DNA of 64,000 nucleotides from Streptococcaceae bacterium AM104-57 (GCA_027659245.1 JAQDPW010000003.1:27462-91461), one strand, 5' to 3'. Positions 6,821 through 16,294 are shown, counted from the first letter of the stretch. Made by a program: numbers and translations. Notes: generated by a model not told the origin, from the letters alone.

Positions 6821-8581
6821 TCATAGTCCATATTCATCAAAAGGAAAATCTTCCAAAATTTCAGACCACTTCTGACTTCCACTTTCCTTTAATTCAAATA
6901 AATCAGTCAACAAAATAATTTGTGACCGATCCAATACAATAAGTCCATCTTCTTTTAAAATCGTTATTTTATTAAGATCTTCCAATTTTTTCAACAGATT
7001 CTGAACAGATGAAAAACTTACACCGATTTTATTAGAAAGCTCACTTGCTTTCATCAAAGGAACATCATCTCCTTCTTTTTCTTCTTGTTTGCTGGAAAGC
7101 AATTCTTGAACCAGTTCAGGACTAGTTTTCTTTATTTTTACCATTCCTTTATCAAGTTCTTCTTTAACTTGCATTTCTTCCTGCAATGCTTGTTTTTCTT
7201 CTTCTGAAAGTACAGCACTAGGATTTTCTAAAGGATTGAAGGGATTTTCCCTTCTTTCAATCTTGTCATATTCATCAAAGAAAGAGAAGCCTTTTGAAAG
7301 CAATGGAGAATAAAACTCCCTTGCCACTTCTCCGTATACACTAGCATATCCACGACCATAAACACGCTTACCTGCAAGATATTTCACATACTTAAATTCC
7401 TTATTTCTATTGACTTCTCCAAAAGCCAAGTCATATCCTACTTCATCTAAACGACCAACAGAAATTCGGAAATTGATATTCGCTTGTAGTTTCGAGCCTA
7501 AATCTTCTCTTGAAGGCTTCTGCATTGCAATAGTCGCAAAACACCCAGCCTGCCTTCCTAAAAGCAAGAATTGACCCATAGCATTGTCTAAACGCTGTCT
7601 TGTCTGAAAATCAAGCATAGCGCACAAGGCATTATATTCATCACAAACTAAAAAATAAGGTTCAAGTCCATATTCAAAAAACTTCTTCAAATCCTTGTCG
7701 CCATTTTCTTCACGCATTTTACGCATATAGGCATAGCGAGCGAACATAATTTGAACTGCTCTTTCAATCATAGAAACAATATCTTCAACCTCATAAGAAA
7801 TACGACCTTCAAAGGCTTTCTGCTCCGACATAGTAACAAAGTCAGCTTGTTTTGGATCACATATATCCACTACTCCAACTTTAGCCATTGCACGAATCAG
7901 AGTTCTTAAAAGAACTGTCTTACCTCCACCAGTACCACCACACACAAGTAAGTGTGGATCATCAACAGGATTCCAATAAAGATTCTTCATGAGTTGAATA
8001 CCTTTACTAGAATATTCAACATCACTAATCTTAATACGATTCTGAAACGCAGAATAAGCCATTTTATAAGTTTTAAATTTTATATCGTCCTGAACTTCCA
8101 TAAAGTCCATAAAAAAGGTTGTTTCTAAATCTGAACCAATCTTCTTAAACTTATCTTGAAACTTATTCCCAGCCATTTTAAAAGCAATTTCCAAATCATA
8201 CCGATTCTGCTTCATATAAACTGATGGAAAAACAACTTTATCCCTTGTTCCTGAATCCGTTTTAATCTTTTTAGTGTAAGAATATCCATTTTCTTTCAAA
8301 AAGAAAGCTAGTTTAGCAAGCCTTTCTAACTTTTGAAAAAAGAAAAAACGTTCTTGTGAAAACCAAGTCAAATAAAGACTAATCAAACTAAATACTATAA
8401 CCATCAAACTGACAATCACTATCGAAGGAACATCAACATTTTTTAGTTTTTCTAAATTTTGATAAATATAAAATCCTAATATTGGACTAAACAACAAAAA
8501 GAAAAAAGAAAAGATAAAGTATCTTAGATTTTCCATATAAGGCTTAATCTTAATCCCTCTATACGCAGGAAGTAAACTCAT
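6821..8581 (-). CDS. TcpA coupling protein (FtsK/SpoIIIE ATPase)
   Basis: A 586-aa protein with two N-terminal membrane segments (about residues 20-40 and 52-74), a RecA-like motor with Walker A GGTGGGKTVLL (about residues 215-225) and Walker B YFLVCDEYNAL (about 319-329), and a C-terminal winged-helix-like region (MKASELSNKIGVSFSSV onward). It belongs to the FtsK-like coupling proteins of Tn916 (Orf21) and ICEBs1 (ConQ), which dock the relaxase-DNA complex at the channel. The C-terminal helix-turn-helix suggests DNA binding. Directly upstream genes are accessory proteins; oriT and mobT follow. Confidence 0.9.
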   Translation of the reverse strand: MSLLPAYRGIKIKPYMENLRYFIFSFFFLLFSPILGFYIYQNLEKLKNVDVPSIVIVSLMVIVFSLISLYLTWFSQERFFFFQKLERLAKLAFFLKENGYSYTKKIKTDSGTRDKVVFPSVYMKQNRYDLEIAFKMAGNKFQDKFKKIGSDLETTFFMDFMEVQDDIKFKTYKMAYSAFQNRIKISDVEYSSKGIQLMKNLYWNPVDDPHLLVCGGTGGGKTVLLRTLIRAMAKVGVVDICDPKQADFVTMSEQKAFEGRISYEVEDIVSMIERAVQIMFARYAYMRKMREENGDKDLKKFFEYGLEPYFLVCDEYNALCAMLDFQTRQRLDNAMGQFLLLGRQAGCFATIAMQKPSREDLGSKLQANINFRISVGRLDEVGYDLAFGEVNRNKEFKYVKYLAGKRVYGRGYASVYGEVAREFYSPLLSKGFSFFDEYDKIERRENPFNPLENPSAVLSEEEKQALQEEMQVKEELDKGMVKIKKTSPELVQELLSSKQEEKEGDDVPLMKASELSNKIGVSFSSVQNLLKKLEDLNKITILKEDGLIVLDRSQIILLTDLFELKESGSQKWSEILEDFPFDEYGL

Positions 8582-8600
8582 ATCTTTTCTCCTTTAGAAC

Positions 8601-9068
8601 TTATCCTTTATGTTCTTGTTCTTGTTTTTGTTCATGTTTCTGTTCTTGTTTAGGTTGACTTCCACCAACTTTTTTAAGTTTATCAACCACAAAAACGAAA
8701 CGGTGCTTGTTCGGTTCTACTTGATTACGATCTGCCTTACGCATACCATGATATGCAACCAGCAAAGTAGCAAAATCAATAGCTTCTTGATAACCAAGAT
8801 TCAAAGCATTGATTTCTTCTTCTGATTGTTCAGTCACTTTCAAGAAAACAGTATCTTCTTGTCCTTCTGAATATACAAGAACTTCAACACCATCATAATC
8901 ACCTTCACCAGTTTCAAGGTCAACATTTACAAATTGCGCACCTTCATTCTTAATAAATTTACAAGTACCCAAAATTTCCTTCGGATTCAACAAAAGATCA
9001 TTCAAAATACGATATTTCTTTGAAAAAATTTCTACACGTTGTCCAAGTTCAAGTCCATTTTTAGCCAT
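8601..9068 (-). CDS. hypothetical conjugation-associated protein, 155 aa
   Basis: A soluble 155-aa protein. Residues 1-130 look like a folded domain of beta strands and helices, and the C-terminus is a charged tail of K, Q, E and H repeats (QKHEQKQEQEHKG). Its ATG shares one base with the preceding stop (TAATG), so translation is coupled. Small genes of this kind precede tcpA in Tn916-like elements (orf22/orf23), and this one may play an equivalent part. The family is not recognised with certainty. Confidence 0.6.
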   Translation of the reverse strand: MAKNGLELGQRVEIFSKKYRILNDLLLNPKEILGTCKFIKNEGAQFVNVDLETGEGDYDGVEVLVYSEGQEDTVFLKVTEQSEEEINALNLGYQEAIDFATLLVAYHGMRKADRNQVEPNKHRFVFVVDKLKKVGGSQPKQEQKHEQKQEQEHKG

Positions 9069-9370
9069 TATTTGTAACCCCCTACACGTTTAAGTCCTTT
9101 AGCCAATACATTCGTTGAAGCAGAGAAATTTGTACCTTCAACATAATCTTCCAAGAAAGTTGGTTCAATAGCTTCAACTTCCTCATTTACTTGATATGTC
9201 GCCATATCTTTTGGAGTAATGATTGAGAACATACCATGTTTCGCATTCATCACAATATGACGAGTTCCATCAAAAGGTTTACCTTCAATAATAGAAGGTG
9301 CTTTTTCAGAACGTACATGATTTGCCTTCCCAATAGCTGCAGGATTGAATTTAAATTTTTCGATTTTCAT
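9068..9370 (-). CDS. hypothetical conjugation-associated protein, 100 aa
   Basis: A 100-aa protein starting MKIEKFKFNPAAIGKANH, from an ATG at 9370 behind AAAGGA. A longer reading upstream is low-complexity and unlikely. No membrane segment or catalytic motif. It is the first gene after the adhesin terminator and is coupled to the 155-aa gene, so it probably heads the conjugation transcript. It may be a counterpart of the small proteins encoded before tcpA in Tn916. Confidence 0.55.
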   Translation of the reverse strand: MKIEKFKFNPAAIGKANHVRSEKAPSIIEGKPFDGTRHIVMNAKHGMFSIITPKDMATYQVNEEVEAIEPTFLEDYVEGTNFSASTNVLAKGLKRVGGYK

Positions 9371-9419
9371 TTTTTTTCCTTTTCTATTTACATTTTTTTC
9401 TTTTTTTTCAAAAAACAAA

Positions 9420-9450
9420 AGGACAATAATTCCTGTTTTATTATCGTCCT
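9420..9450 (-). terminator. Rho-independent terminator behind the adhesin gene
   Basis: Stem of 11 bp with one G-T pair (9420-9430 / 9440-9450), loop of 9 nt, followed on the minus strand by a T-rich tract. It would end the adhesin transcript and partly insulate the conjugation genes downstream. Confidence 0.7.
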
Positions 9451-9463
9451 ATAGACAACATTA

Positions 9464-12400
9464 TTAATCTTTCTTACGCTTCACACCTACTAAACCTAGC
9501 ATAGACAAAATGCCAGTACCAACAAATCCAAGCATACTAGAAGCCGTACCAGTATTCGGCAATGATGGTTTCTTAGGCTCTTGTGGCTTTTCAGGCTCAG
9601 GTGTATGAGTTGTCACTTTCGCTTCCATTTCTTGTCCATTGACAATGTTTACGAAGATGTTATCTACTTGACCACTTGCAATCCGCTCAACTTCGATATA
9701 GAAGTCAGCATCAAATGTTCCTTGCACTCCAAGAGAGTTTAAAAACTCTTTGTCAATAGTGTAAGCCCACTTACCTTCTTTCTCATTCCATGTTACTTTA
9801 ACAATCTTCTTGATAAAGTCAGAGTTTGTACTTTGGTCAAACTCAAATTGGAAGGTATACGCAGAACCTTTAGCAATCTTGTCTCCTGCCTTAATCACTT
9901 TACCATTCTTCAGAATAACATCGTATGGCAACGTTAGATCTTTTTCTGCTGTGTACTCTGTACCACGAATAACACCAGACCAGTTACCTGTGTATCTGTC
10001 ATGCTTAAAATCAAGCATATCAATACCGTCATATTGATAAAGAGTATCATGTTTAGCAGGAACAGTTACACCATCAAGGAAGTAACGTAAATAATCACCA
10101 ATTTGAATTTCTTCACCATCACGAATCTTCTTGTCATCCTTTTGATCCACAGCATGTTTTTCAGGTTTCACATCAGGAACTTTAACTGTAACAAGGTTTG
10201 ATTTATAGCCATTACCAAAGTCAATTTGACTAAAATCGTTCTCCACAATCTCGCCTTTTTCTACAAGCAAACGTGCAGGAAGATCAATCGTAATATTTTT
10301 AGCTTGTTTCACATAGTTTTTATAGAATGAAGCCGAATCTTTAGCTACCCAAAGATAAAATTCACCTTTAGGATTCAACCCAGTTTCTTTCAAAATACTT
10401 TGAATTTCTTTTGTACGTTCCTTTTCAGAAAGGACATGATACATATTAAACAAAGCCTTAACATCTTTATCAGTAGAATCATTCATAGTGATTTTGCTAT
10501 CATCTACCGTATAAGCACCATCTTGCACATCATCTAACATTCCCCAGATCTTACCATAAGTTTTAGAATCAGTAGTAAATGTTGAATATGGTTTGTAGTC
10601 AGTTGTTAAAGTGAATTTCACATTTTTATCAAATGTGTTTGCACCATTGATGTTGTTTCCGTAGTTATCTTTAATAGCCTTCACAGGTTTTGGAGTTGAA
10701 GGTTGAACACGCAAACGTGAATAATTCACTTTTACAGTAGGAACTAAAGGTATTTCAGGAATTTTTTTCTTCTCTGGTGGAGTTGGAGCAGGTGGAATTG
10801 GGAGTGTTGTACGAGGTACAAACTCTTTTGGTTTCTCCAATGTTGGCATAGGGATTTCTTTAGTATCCTTTTGTTTAAGATCAGGTTTAACAGGAGGCTT
10901 AATTAAAATACTCATTGGCACAGTTGCGCTTGCTTTACCAAACAAACCAACAGCCCACCCATTTTGATAAAAAATATCCTTATCTGCAAGGTTTTTCCCA
11001 CCATTTTGTCTGATAACTTCAGCACGGTGTGATTCAATCGCTTTCTCACTTCTCACACCTGCACCATTTTGATAAGCAAAATTAAAGCTAGAACCATATC
11101 CAACAGAAAGAAGTGAACCAAGTGGAATATCTGATTCATCACCTACATTTAATAACTCTTTACCCTTGAAATATTCCTTGCCAGCACGAGTAATTTTCTT
11201 AACTTCCGAGTCAACAGGATTAAGAACAACCCCTTCTGTACCGTCTTGATAAATGAATCTTAACTCCTGTCCGTAATCAATATCATTAAATACTGAAGCA
11301 ATCGCTGTCACAACAGATTTATTTGTCTTTTCATAGAATAAATCAATTTTAGTATCAAATTCAACTAAATTCCCAAAAATAAAGTTAATAGAGCCACTTC
11401 CATTATCTTTAAGAATATAAACTCTAGTATCACTTAACGATTTTCCATCTTTTACAAACTCAGGTTCAGCACTATTGAACGTAAACTTAGCAGAAATTTT
11501 CTTACCATCTTTACTTTCAGCAATATTATGGATCGTAAATGAATCGCCTGCTTTTGGATTTACAATTTGAGCAAAAACACCATTATCCTTCGCTAACAAT
11601 CCTGAACGACTTCCACTAATAGTTGTATCAGAATGTAAACCAATATAATCTTTAACAGCAGTCAAACCGTCAACCCCTTCAAATGAAGCAGTTAAATTAC
11701 TGTAATAGCCAAGACTACCACGCTTAGTATTATCATAATCGCCATAAACCGTGATATGAGGTTTTTCAGCTTTTACACCCTTCTTAGCAAGTTCTTCTTT
11801 CTGTTTATTATAAATTGAAAGTTTCTTTTGATAATCAGCTAACTGAGTGTCATACTTATCAAGAGCATTTTTATTGGTAGCTTCAATCTGCTTATTCGTA
11901 TTTTCTTGATCCAACTTAGCTTGCTTATAATCATCCAACTTCTTAGCGTTATCACGTTCAATTCGTGCATTTTCAGCTTCAGTTTCTTTTTTCTTCTTAT
12001 CATTATCAGCAAGAATAGCTTTGTTTTCTGCATTAATACGTTTAACTTCTGCTTCATGATCTTTTACAGCTTTTTCATAAGCATCTTGTTTATCCTTGTT
12101 TTCTTTTTCGATTTCTTCACGTTCTTTAGTAGTTTTATCTACCTTAGAAGAATAATCAGCAGTCACTGTTTTGACATCTTCTTCCTGTTTAGCATAATCA
12201 GCTTCAATTTCTTTCTGCTTACCTGCTACTGTATCAGTAGTTGCCACCCCTTTATCTTGTGTAACACCAACCTCAACTTTCACACCAGCTTCTTTCGCTT
12301 CTGCAATAGCTTTATCAAGTTTTTCATGAACAATCGGTACTTCCAATACTGTTTTATTTTCAGTAGCATTTACTGATACTTCATCAGCAGATGCAGTCGA

Positions 12401-12508
12401 AGAAAATACCATTCCCAACATCGCAAGCGCAAGGATAACACCACATGCACCACCAGCCTTCATTTTACGAATTGAACCATAAGCCTTAAATTCTTGTGTC
12501 TTTGACAT
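9464..12508 (-). CDS. LPXTG cell-wall adhesin, antigen I/II (SspB/AspA) type
   Basis: A 1014-aa surface protein. It starts with a YSIRK-like signal (YGSIRKMKAGGACGVILALA) and an ...ASADE cleavage region. Residues about 75-260 form a long charged coiled coil corresponding to the A-repeat region, followed by a V-like/GbpC domain (about 250-560), a proline-rich stretch (about 570-620) and C-terminal Ig-like adhesin domains (about 620-970), then LPNTG, a membrane helix and KRKKD for sortase A anchoring. Antigen I/II proteins bind salivary glycoproteins, collagen and other bacteria. It is shorter than SspB or P1, near AspA size or below. It lies next to a SEC10-like gene inside the ICE, so it may aid donor-recipient contact. 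Confidence 0.88.
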   Translation of the reverse strand: MSKTQEFKAYGSIRKMKAGGACGVILALAMLGMVFSSTASADEVSVNATENKTVLEVPIVHEKLDKAIAEAKEAGVKVEVGVTQDKGVATTDTVAGKQKEIEADYAKQEEDVKTVTADYSSKVDKTTKEREEIEKENKDKQDAYEKAVKDHEAEVKRINAENKAILADNDKKKKETEAENARIERDNAKKLDDYKQAKLDQENTNKQIEATNKNALDKYDTQLADYQKKLSIYNKQKEELAKKGVKAEKPHITVYGDYDNTKRGSLGYYSNLTASFEGVDGLTAVKDYIGLHSDTTISGSRSGLLAKDNGVFAQIVNPKAGDSFTIHNIAESKDGKKISAKFTFNSAEPEFVKDGKSLSDTRVYILKDNGSGSINFIFGNLVEFDTKIDLFYEKTNKSVVTAIASVFNDIDYGQELRFIYQDGTEGVVLNPVDSEVKKITRAGKEYFKGKELLNVGDESDIPLGSLLSVGYGSSFNFAYQNGAGVRSEKAIESHRAEVIRQNGGKNLADKDIFYQNGWAVGLFGKASATVPMSILIKPPVKPDLKQKDTKEIPMPTLEKPKEFVPRTTLPIPPAPTPPEKKKIPEIPLVPTVKVNYSRLRVQPSTPKPVKAIKDNYGNNINGANTFDKNVKFTLTTDYKPYSTFTTDSKTYGKIWGMLDDVQDGAYTVDDSKITMNDSTDKDVKALFNMYHVLSEKERTKEIQSILKETGLNPKGEFYLWVAKDSASFYKNYVKQAKNITIDLPARLLVEKGEIVENDFSQIDFGNGYKSNLVTVKVPDVKPEKHAVDQKDDKKIRDGEEIQIGDYLRYFLDGVTVPAKHDTLYQYDGIDMLDFKHDRYTGNWSGVIRGTEYTAEKDLTLPYDVILKNGKVIKAGDKIAKGSAYTFQFEFDQSTNSDFIKKIVKVTWNEKEGKWAYTIDKEFLNSLGVQGTFDADFYIEVERIASGQVDNIFVNIVNGQEMEAKVTTHTPEPEKPQEPKKPSLPNTGTASSMLGFVGTGILSMLGLVGVKRKKD

Positions 12509-12628
12509 TTTTTTCTCCTTTTAATTTAATTTTTTTATATTTTATCAATCTCAATCATTATAATCCTAAGAAGGCGAGCGAGATCTTTTAAAAATCATTT
12601 CAATCATTTCTTTTTCCTTTCCAAACAA

Positions 12629-12660
12629 AAAAGCCAGTTTTTACTAAACTGACTTTTTTA
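12629..12660 (-). terminator. Rho-independent terminator behind the SEC10-like gene
   Basis: A stem formed by AAAAAG-CAGTTT-type arms around a 5-nt loop (12630-12642 / 12648-12660) with a T-tract on the minus strand. It separates the two surface-protein genes, so each probably has its own transcript end. Confidence 0.65.
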
Positions 12661-12666
12661 TCTATA

Positions 12667-14697
12667 TCAAACCCATTTTCCTGAATTGTCAACACGGTAT
12701 TTGCCTTGAACAATTTCATTACGAGCATAAGAGCCATCTGATTTCAAATAATACCACGCCTTATAGTTTGAATCATAAATCCATTCATTTACAGCCATAG
12801 CACCACTAGACTTCAGATAATATGATCCTTGCCAAGTATTTCTTGCCATATAGCCACCTGACTTAAAGTAATACCATGAACCATCTACTTTATACCATTG
12901 ACTATTTACATACGTTCCACCTTGTTTCAAATAAAACCATGAACCATAATTAGAATCATAAATCCATTCTTTATCTGCCATCTTACCATCTGATTTCAAG
13001 TAATATGATCCTTGCCATGCACTTCGTAAATAAACACCATTAGATTTCAAATAATACCATGACTTATAGTTTGAATCGTAAATCCATTCACTTTCTGCCA
13101 TAGCCCCATTAGACTTCAGATAATATGATCCTTGCCAGGTATTTCTTGCCATATAGCCACCTGACTTAAAGTAGTACCATGAACCATCTACTTTATACCA
13201 TTGACTGGTTACATAAGCTCCACCTTCCTTCAAATAGAACCATGAGCCATAGTATGAATCATAAACCCACTCTTTTTCTGCCATCTTACCGTCAGACTTC
13301 AGATAATATGAATCTTGAAACTGATTAGAAACAGGCTTACCATTCAAATAATAATACCACGAACCATTTTCCTTAACCCATCCATTCTTACTTGAAGAAG
13401 GTTTACTTTGATTTTGAGAAGGTTTGCTAGGTTTATTCGTATCTTGTTTTTGAGAAGGTTTATTCGGTTTATTCTTATCTTGATTTTGTGATGGCTTAGA
13501 TGGCTTAGCAGGACTTGTATTTTGTTTTTCCTTATCCTTCTTAGCTTTTTCTTGTTTCTCCTTTTCTTCCTGAGCCTTCAGAGAATCAATTTCCTTGGAG
13601 ATTTTGTTATAGTCGTTATAAGCGCTCTGTAACTTCTCATACTTACTTTTTTCATCTTGTAATTCTTTTGATTTCTTAGCTAAACTTGCTTGTCGATTGC
13701 TTTCTGTTGTGTTTGACGGACTAGAAGTATTGAAAACACTCTTTGTTGCTTTAGAAAGTTCAGCATCACTAACCGTAATATAACTAATCCCAAGTCCATC
13801 TTTTAAATAGTGAAATGATAGTCCAAGATACTCATTTTTATTAGTTGTCCCATAATTCACACCAGCTACGGATTGAGCATGAAGGAACTCTGTCCCATTA
13901 TACAAAAAGTTCAAGATAGAATTATAAATCCATTGTTTCATCTCAGCTTTAGTCATTTCACTTGAAACTCCACTTAAAGAAAAGTGATTTTCATAATACT
14001 GACTTCCATATTTACTTACTTCATCTTCCTTGCTTGAAGTAGGCAAGCCATATTCTCTAGCTACATCATTGATACCTTTTACATAATGCCAATCAAAAAC
14101 GCTTCTATTTGCTTCGCGAACTTTTTTTGAAAGTTTATCAGCAAAATCAATAGATGAACTAGCTAGAGTAAGCTGTGGCATGCCCATTTGACTACGAACT
14201 TGATTAAGCATATCCAAGGCAAAGTAATTCAGTTCAACTTCAACTTCTTTAGGAAGATTATTTACATCATAAACTTCAACTTGATCTGAAGCACTAGAAA
14301 CAAAATTCCCTTCTTGTGAACACAGCTTGCTACTTTCTGACTTCAAAATTTGTTCTGCTCGATCTCTTTCAGCATCACTTTTATCATAATTGAAATAATC
14401 TCTAAGAGCCTTTGCATACTCAGCACTGACTTTGATTGTATTCTTTTCTGAATAAGGTACATTTAACTGAGTTACTTGCTGTTCTAATTCCTTTATCTTG
14501 TTTTCACTTTCCTTCAAAGAATACCAGCGACCACTAGATTCAAAACCACTAGACCCATTTGCCTTATAAAGACTATCTTTCTGCTTCTCTAGTTGAGCGA
14601 TTCTTGCTTCTCTTGCAGAATCAGCATGAACTACATTATTGCTAAAAGCAAGTAATGTTACCGTTGAAAGTAATGCTATCGAACCCTTGATTTTCAT
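12667..14697 (-). CDS. SEC10/PgrA surface-exclusion-like protein with choline-binding repeats
   Basis: A 676-aa secreted protein. Signal peptide about residues 1-26 (ends HADS), then a short coiled coil and a central domain (about 150-320) with ALDMLNQVRSQMGMPQL, WHYVKGINDVAREYGL and LHAQSVAGV stretches, which matches SEC10/PgrA surface-exclusion domains (a CAP-like fold). A second coiled coil follows (about 335-385), then a PSKPSQNQ-type linker, then about ten choline-binding repeats (SWYYFKSGGYMA type, about 440-670). The repeats bind phosphocholine on Mitis-group teichoic acids. Two DNA blocks in the repeats (about 12781-12903 and 13087-13208) are nearly identical. Known SEC10 proteins of enterococcal plasmids lower entry by the same plasmid, and here the usual anchor is replaced by choline binding. 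Confidence 0.85.
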   Translation of the reverse strand: MKIKGSIALLSTVTLLAFSNNVVHADSAREARIAQLEKQKDSLYKANGSSGFESSGRWYSLKESENKIKELEQQVTQLNVPYSEKNTIKVSAEYAKALRDYFNYDKSDAERDRAEQILKSESSKLCSQEGNFVSSASDQVEVYDVNNLPKEVEVELNYFALDMLNQVRSQMGMPQLTLASSSIDFADKLSKKVREANRSVFDWHYVKGINDVAREYGLPTSSKEDEVSKYGSQYYENHFSLSGVSSEMTKAEMKQWIYNSILNFLYNGTEFLHAQSVAGVNYGTTNKNEYLGLSFHYLKDGLGISYITVSDAELSKATKSVFNTSSPSNTTESNRQASLAKKSKELQDEKSKYEKLQSAYNDYNKISKEIDSLKAQEEKEKQEKAKKDKEKQNTSPAKPSKPSQNQDKNKPNKPSQKQDTNKPSKPSQNQSKPSSSKNGWVKENGSWYYYLNGKPVSNQFQDSYYLKSDGKMAEKEWVYDSYYGSWFYLKEGGAYVTSQWYKVDGSWYYFKSGGYMARNTWQGSYYLKSNGAMAESEWIYDSNYKSWYYLKSNGVYLRSAWQGSYYLKSDGKMADKEWIYDSNYGSWFYLKQGGTYVNSQWYKVDGSWYYFKSGGYMARNTWQGSYYLKSSGAMAVNEWIYDSNYKAWYYLKSDGSYARNEIVQGKYRVDNSGKWV

Positions 14698-14763
14698 TTT
14701 ATTCTCCTTTAGAATTTTTTAATAAACTATACTAAATATACATCTTTTTTCCGATTTTATCAA

Positions 14764-15063
14764 TTAAAATTCTTTAATCACCCCTGTTTCTAAAAAACAA
14801 TTATATGTACGATCAATCTTCTGATCAATCTTCTGATAATATCTATTCGTTAGTTGCCCCATTGCATACAACCTTCTATATAAATCTTCACAACATTTTT
14901 TTGATGAAGCATAAACATCAGCGCCCCTTTTCACATGAGCATATATTTTCAAATTCCAACAAAATCTACTGTATATTCGCAAATATTCCCTACGAATCCA
15001 TTCTTCGGAATAAGTCTTTACATCATCTTCTCCCTTCCACTCAATAAATACGATTTTACTCAC
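14764..15063 (-). CDS. hypothetical ICE protein, about 99 aa
   Basis: A basic, aromatic protein of about 99 aa with two cysteines in KKCCED and no recognised domain. No ATG exists near the front. I chose GTG at 15063 behind AGAGGAG. A TTG at 15084 would give 106 aa and overlap the preceding regulator by 14 nt. It lies on the same strand directly after the HTH gene, so it is probably cotranscribed with it. Confidence 0.45.
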   Translation of the reverse strand: MSKIVFIEWKGEDDVKTYSEEWIRREYLRIYSRFCWNLKIYAHVKRGADVYASSKKCCEDLYRRLYAMGQLTNRYYQKIDQKIDRTYNCFLETGVIKEF

Positions 15064-15070
15064 CTCTCCT

Positions 15071-15490
15071 CTAATTCTTATCAATCTTATCTGCCAAATC
15101 CAATAAATACTGTTTTACCTCAGATTTTAAAACATACTTAGTCTTATCATCTTTAATAAAACGAATCATTTCTTCATGGCTTTTTCCTTCTGTCAACATG
15201 GTTACCAAACCGTGAGAAAACTGATGATGACAACCCAGATTATCTAAATCTTTAGTCGAAACAGCATCATCACGATCAACACTAAAATTTTCTTCAATAT
15301 TGATAAAATCGTCAATCTTACAGTTATAAAGGTAACCCAATTTATACAACTTCTCAAGACCAGGTTCACGTTCACCAGTTTCATAACGCATATACGCTTT
15401 CGGTTGAATCCCTAAATACTTCGCTAAGTCCTCTTTCGACTTATTATGCATTTCTCGATACAATCGAAGAGCCATTGATACATTCAACAT
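15071..15490 (-). CDS. XRE-family transcriptional regulator, 139 aa
   Basis: An N-terminal helix-turn-helix (LRLYREMHNKSKEDLAKYLG, about residues 8-27, then QPKAYMRYETGEREP) of the Cro/CI type and a C-terminal extension of about 65 residues with acidic and helical parts. It starts at an ATG 13 nt after a small membrane-protein gene, with GGAAAAGGA upstream. As the first large gene of the leftward ICE operon, facing the ImmR-like repressor across an 800-bp gap, it probably helps control transfer gene expression. Operator sites could be the 11-bp inverted repeat at 15686-15739. Confidence 0.75.
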   Translation of the reverse strand: MLNVSMALRLYREMHNKSKEDLAKYLGIQPKAYMRYETGEREPGLEKLYKLGYLYNCKIDDFINIEENFSVDRDDAVSTKDLDNLGCHHQFSHGLVTMLTEGKSHEEMIRFIKDDKTKYVLKSEVKQYLLDLADKIDKN

Positions 15491-15505
15491 AAATCCTTTT
15501 CCTTT

Positions 15506-15658
15506 CTACTTCCATGTGAAAATCGCAAAGAAAACCACAAACAATACAAATACAAGCAGAATTATCAAATGACTAAACATCCAATAAATCAAAAACATAA
15601 ATAAAATAAGTACAGACAATAGTATTCCAACTCTTGATAGGTAAATCCAAATATCCAT
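15506..15658 (-). CDS. small membrane protein, 50 aa
   Basis: A 50-codon frame from ATG at 15658, with GAGGAAAG directly upstream. The start MDIWIYLSRVGILLSVLILF is followed by a hairpin of two membrane segments (about residues 9-27 and 30-47) and a short basic end. It directly precedes the XRE gene (15-nt gap), which fits a shared transcript. Strong hydrophobic pattern and good ribosome site support it as a real gene. Function unknown. Confidence 0.55.
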   Translation of the reverse strand: MDIWIYLSRVGILLSVLILFMFLIYWMFSHLIILLVFVLFVVFFAIFTWK

Positions 15659-15685
15659 CTTTCCTCTTTTCCATTCTCTACTCAT

Positions 15686-15739
15686 ATTGTTAGTTTACAT
15701 AAAAGAATACCTCTCTATTCTCTTGTGAAAACTAACAAT
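15686..15739. promoter_or_regulatory. 11-bp inverted repeat upstream of the leftward ICE operon
   Basis: Perfect arms attgttagttt (15686-15696) and aaactaacaat (15729-15739), 32 bp apart, lie just in front of the small membrane protein and XRE genes. Spacing of arm centres is about 43 bp, four helical turns. This could be a regulator-binding pair controlling the leftward operon, but no clear promoter match was found between them. Confidence 0.4.
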
Positions 15740-15807
15740 ACTTTCAATTCTTATCAGGACAAAACCTGTTTTATAAAAATCTAGTTATTGTTAATTTTTG
15801 CAAAAAT

Positions 15808-15834
15808 AAAAAGGCTTATTTTCAAAGCCTTTTT
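15808..15834. terminator. Rho-independent terminator (either strand)
   Basis: Perfect 10-bp stem aaaaaggctt / aagccttttt (15808-15817 / 15825-15834) with A- and T-runs on both sides, so it could act in both directions. On the plus strand it is followed by a T-rich stretch. It would stop transcripts crossing between the two ICE regulatory operons. Confidence 0.6.
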
Positions 15835-15839
15835 ACGTT

Positions 15840-16290
15840 TTTTAATAGAATATAGCGTTATAAAATGTATGCTCTTATCTTCGCATACTTTCAGCTTCTC
15901 AGCCTACTACCTTCGCCAAGGTCACAAATTTAAGGATAACTCAATATCCTCTCTTTCTTACCCAAAGGCATTAGCAAGATTTTACTCTCACACACCGACC
16001 ATACGACATAGACCTCACTATCTCACTCTAGCTACCTTCTACGAAGTATCATTGACTGCACCACAGCCATCAGTTCCCTTTTCTTATCTACTAAGGTGAA
16101 AGGACGAAAAACCCAACGTGAACTTATTACAGAATAATAGATACAACTTATGGAATCTAGCTGAATGCTTAATAAACTATCACAAAAGACTAGATTCCAA
16201 AAAACAAAACAGAACTAGAACAAAAATTACACTGGTTTGTCTTTAAAGATTCTGGAGCTAAACTCCATGAGTTATACCTATTATCAAACA
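15840..16290. other. 450-bp stretch without a recognised gene
   Basis: A plus-strand frame spans much of it (15788-16099) but it lacks a ribosome site, crosses the terminator at 15808 and has a biased, Ser/Thr/Tyr-rich translation typical of noncoding DNA. No tRNA, IS or clear repeat was found. It could hold the promoter of the leftward operon or a replication-related site. Confidence 0.4.
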
Positions 16291-16294
16291 CAAC

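Noticed and set aside
11839..12376. Overlapping frames inside the adhesin coiled-coil region, both strands
   Set aside because: They are shadows caused by the repetitive, charged coiled-coil codons.
15788..16099. 103-aa plus-strand frame in the ICE control region
   Set aside because: It starts inside a terminator hairpin, lacks a ribosome site and reads like translated noncoding DNA.
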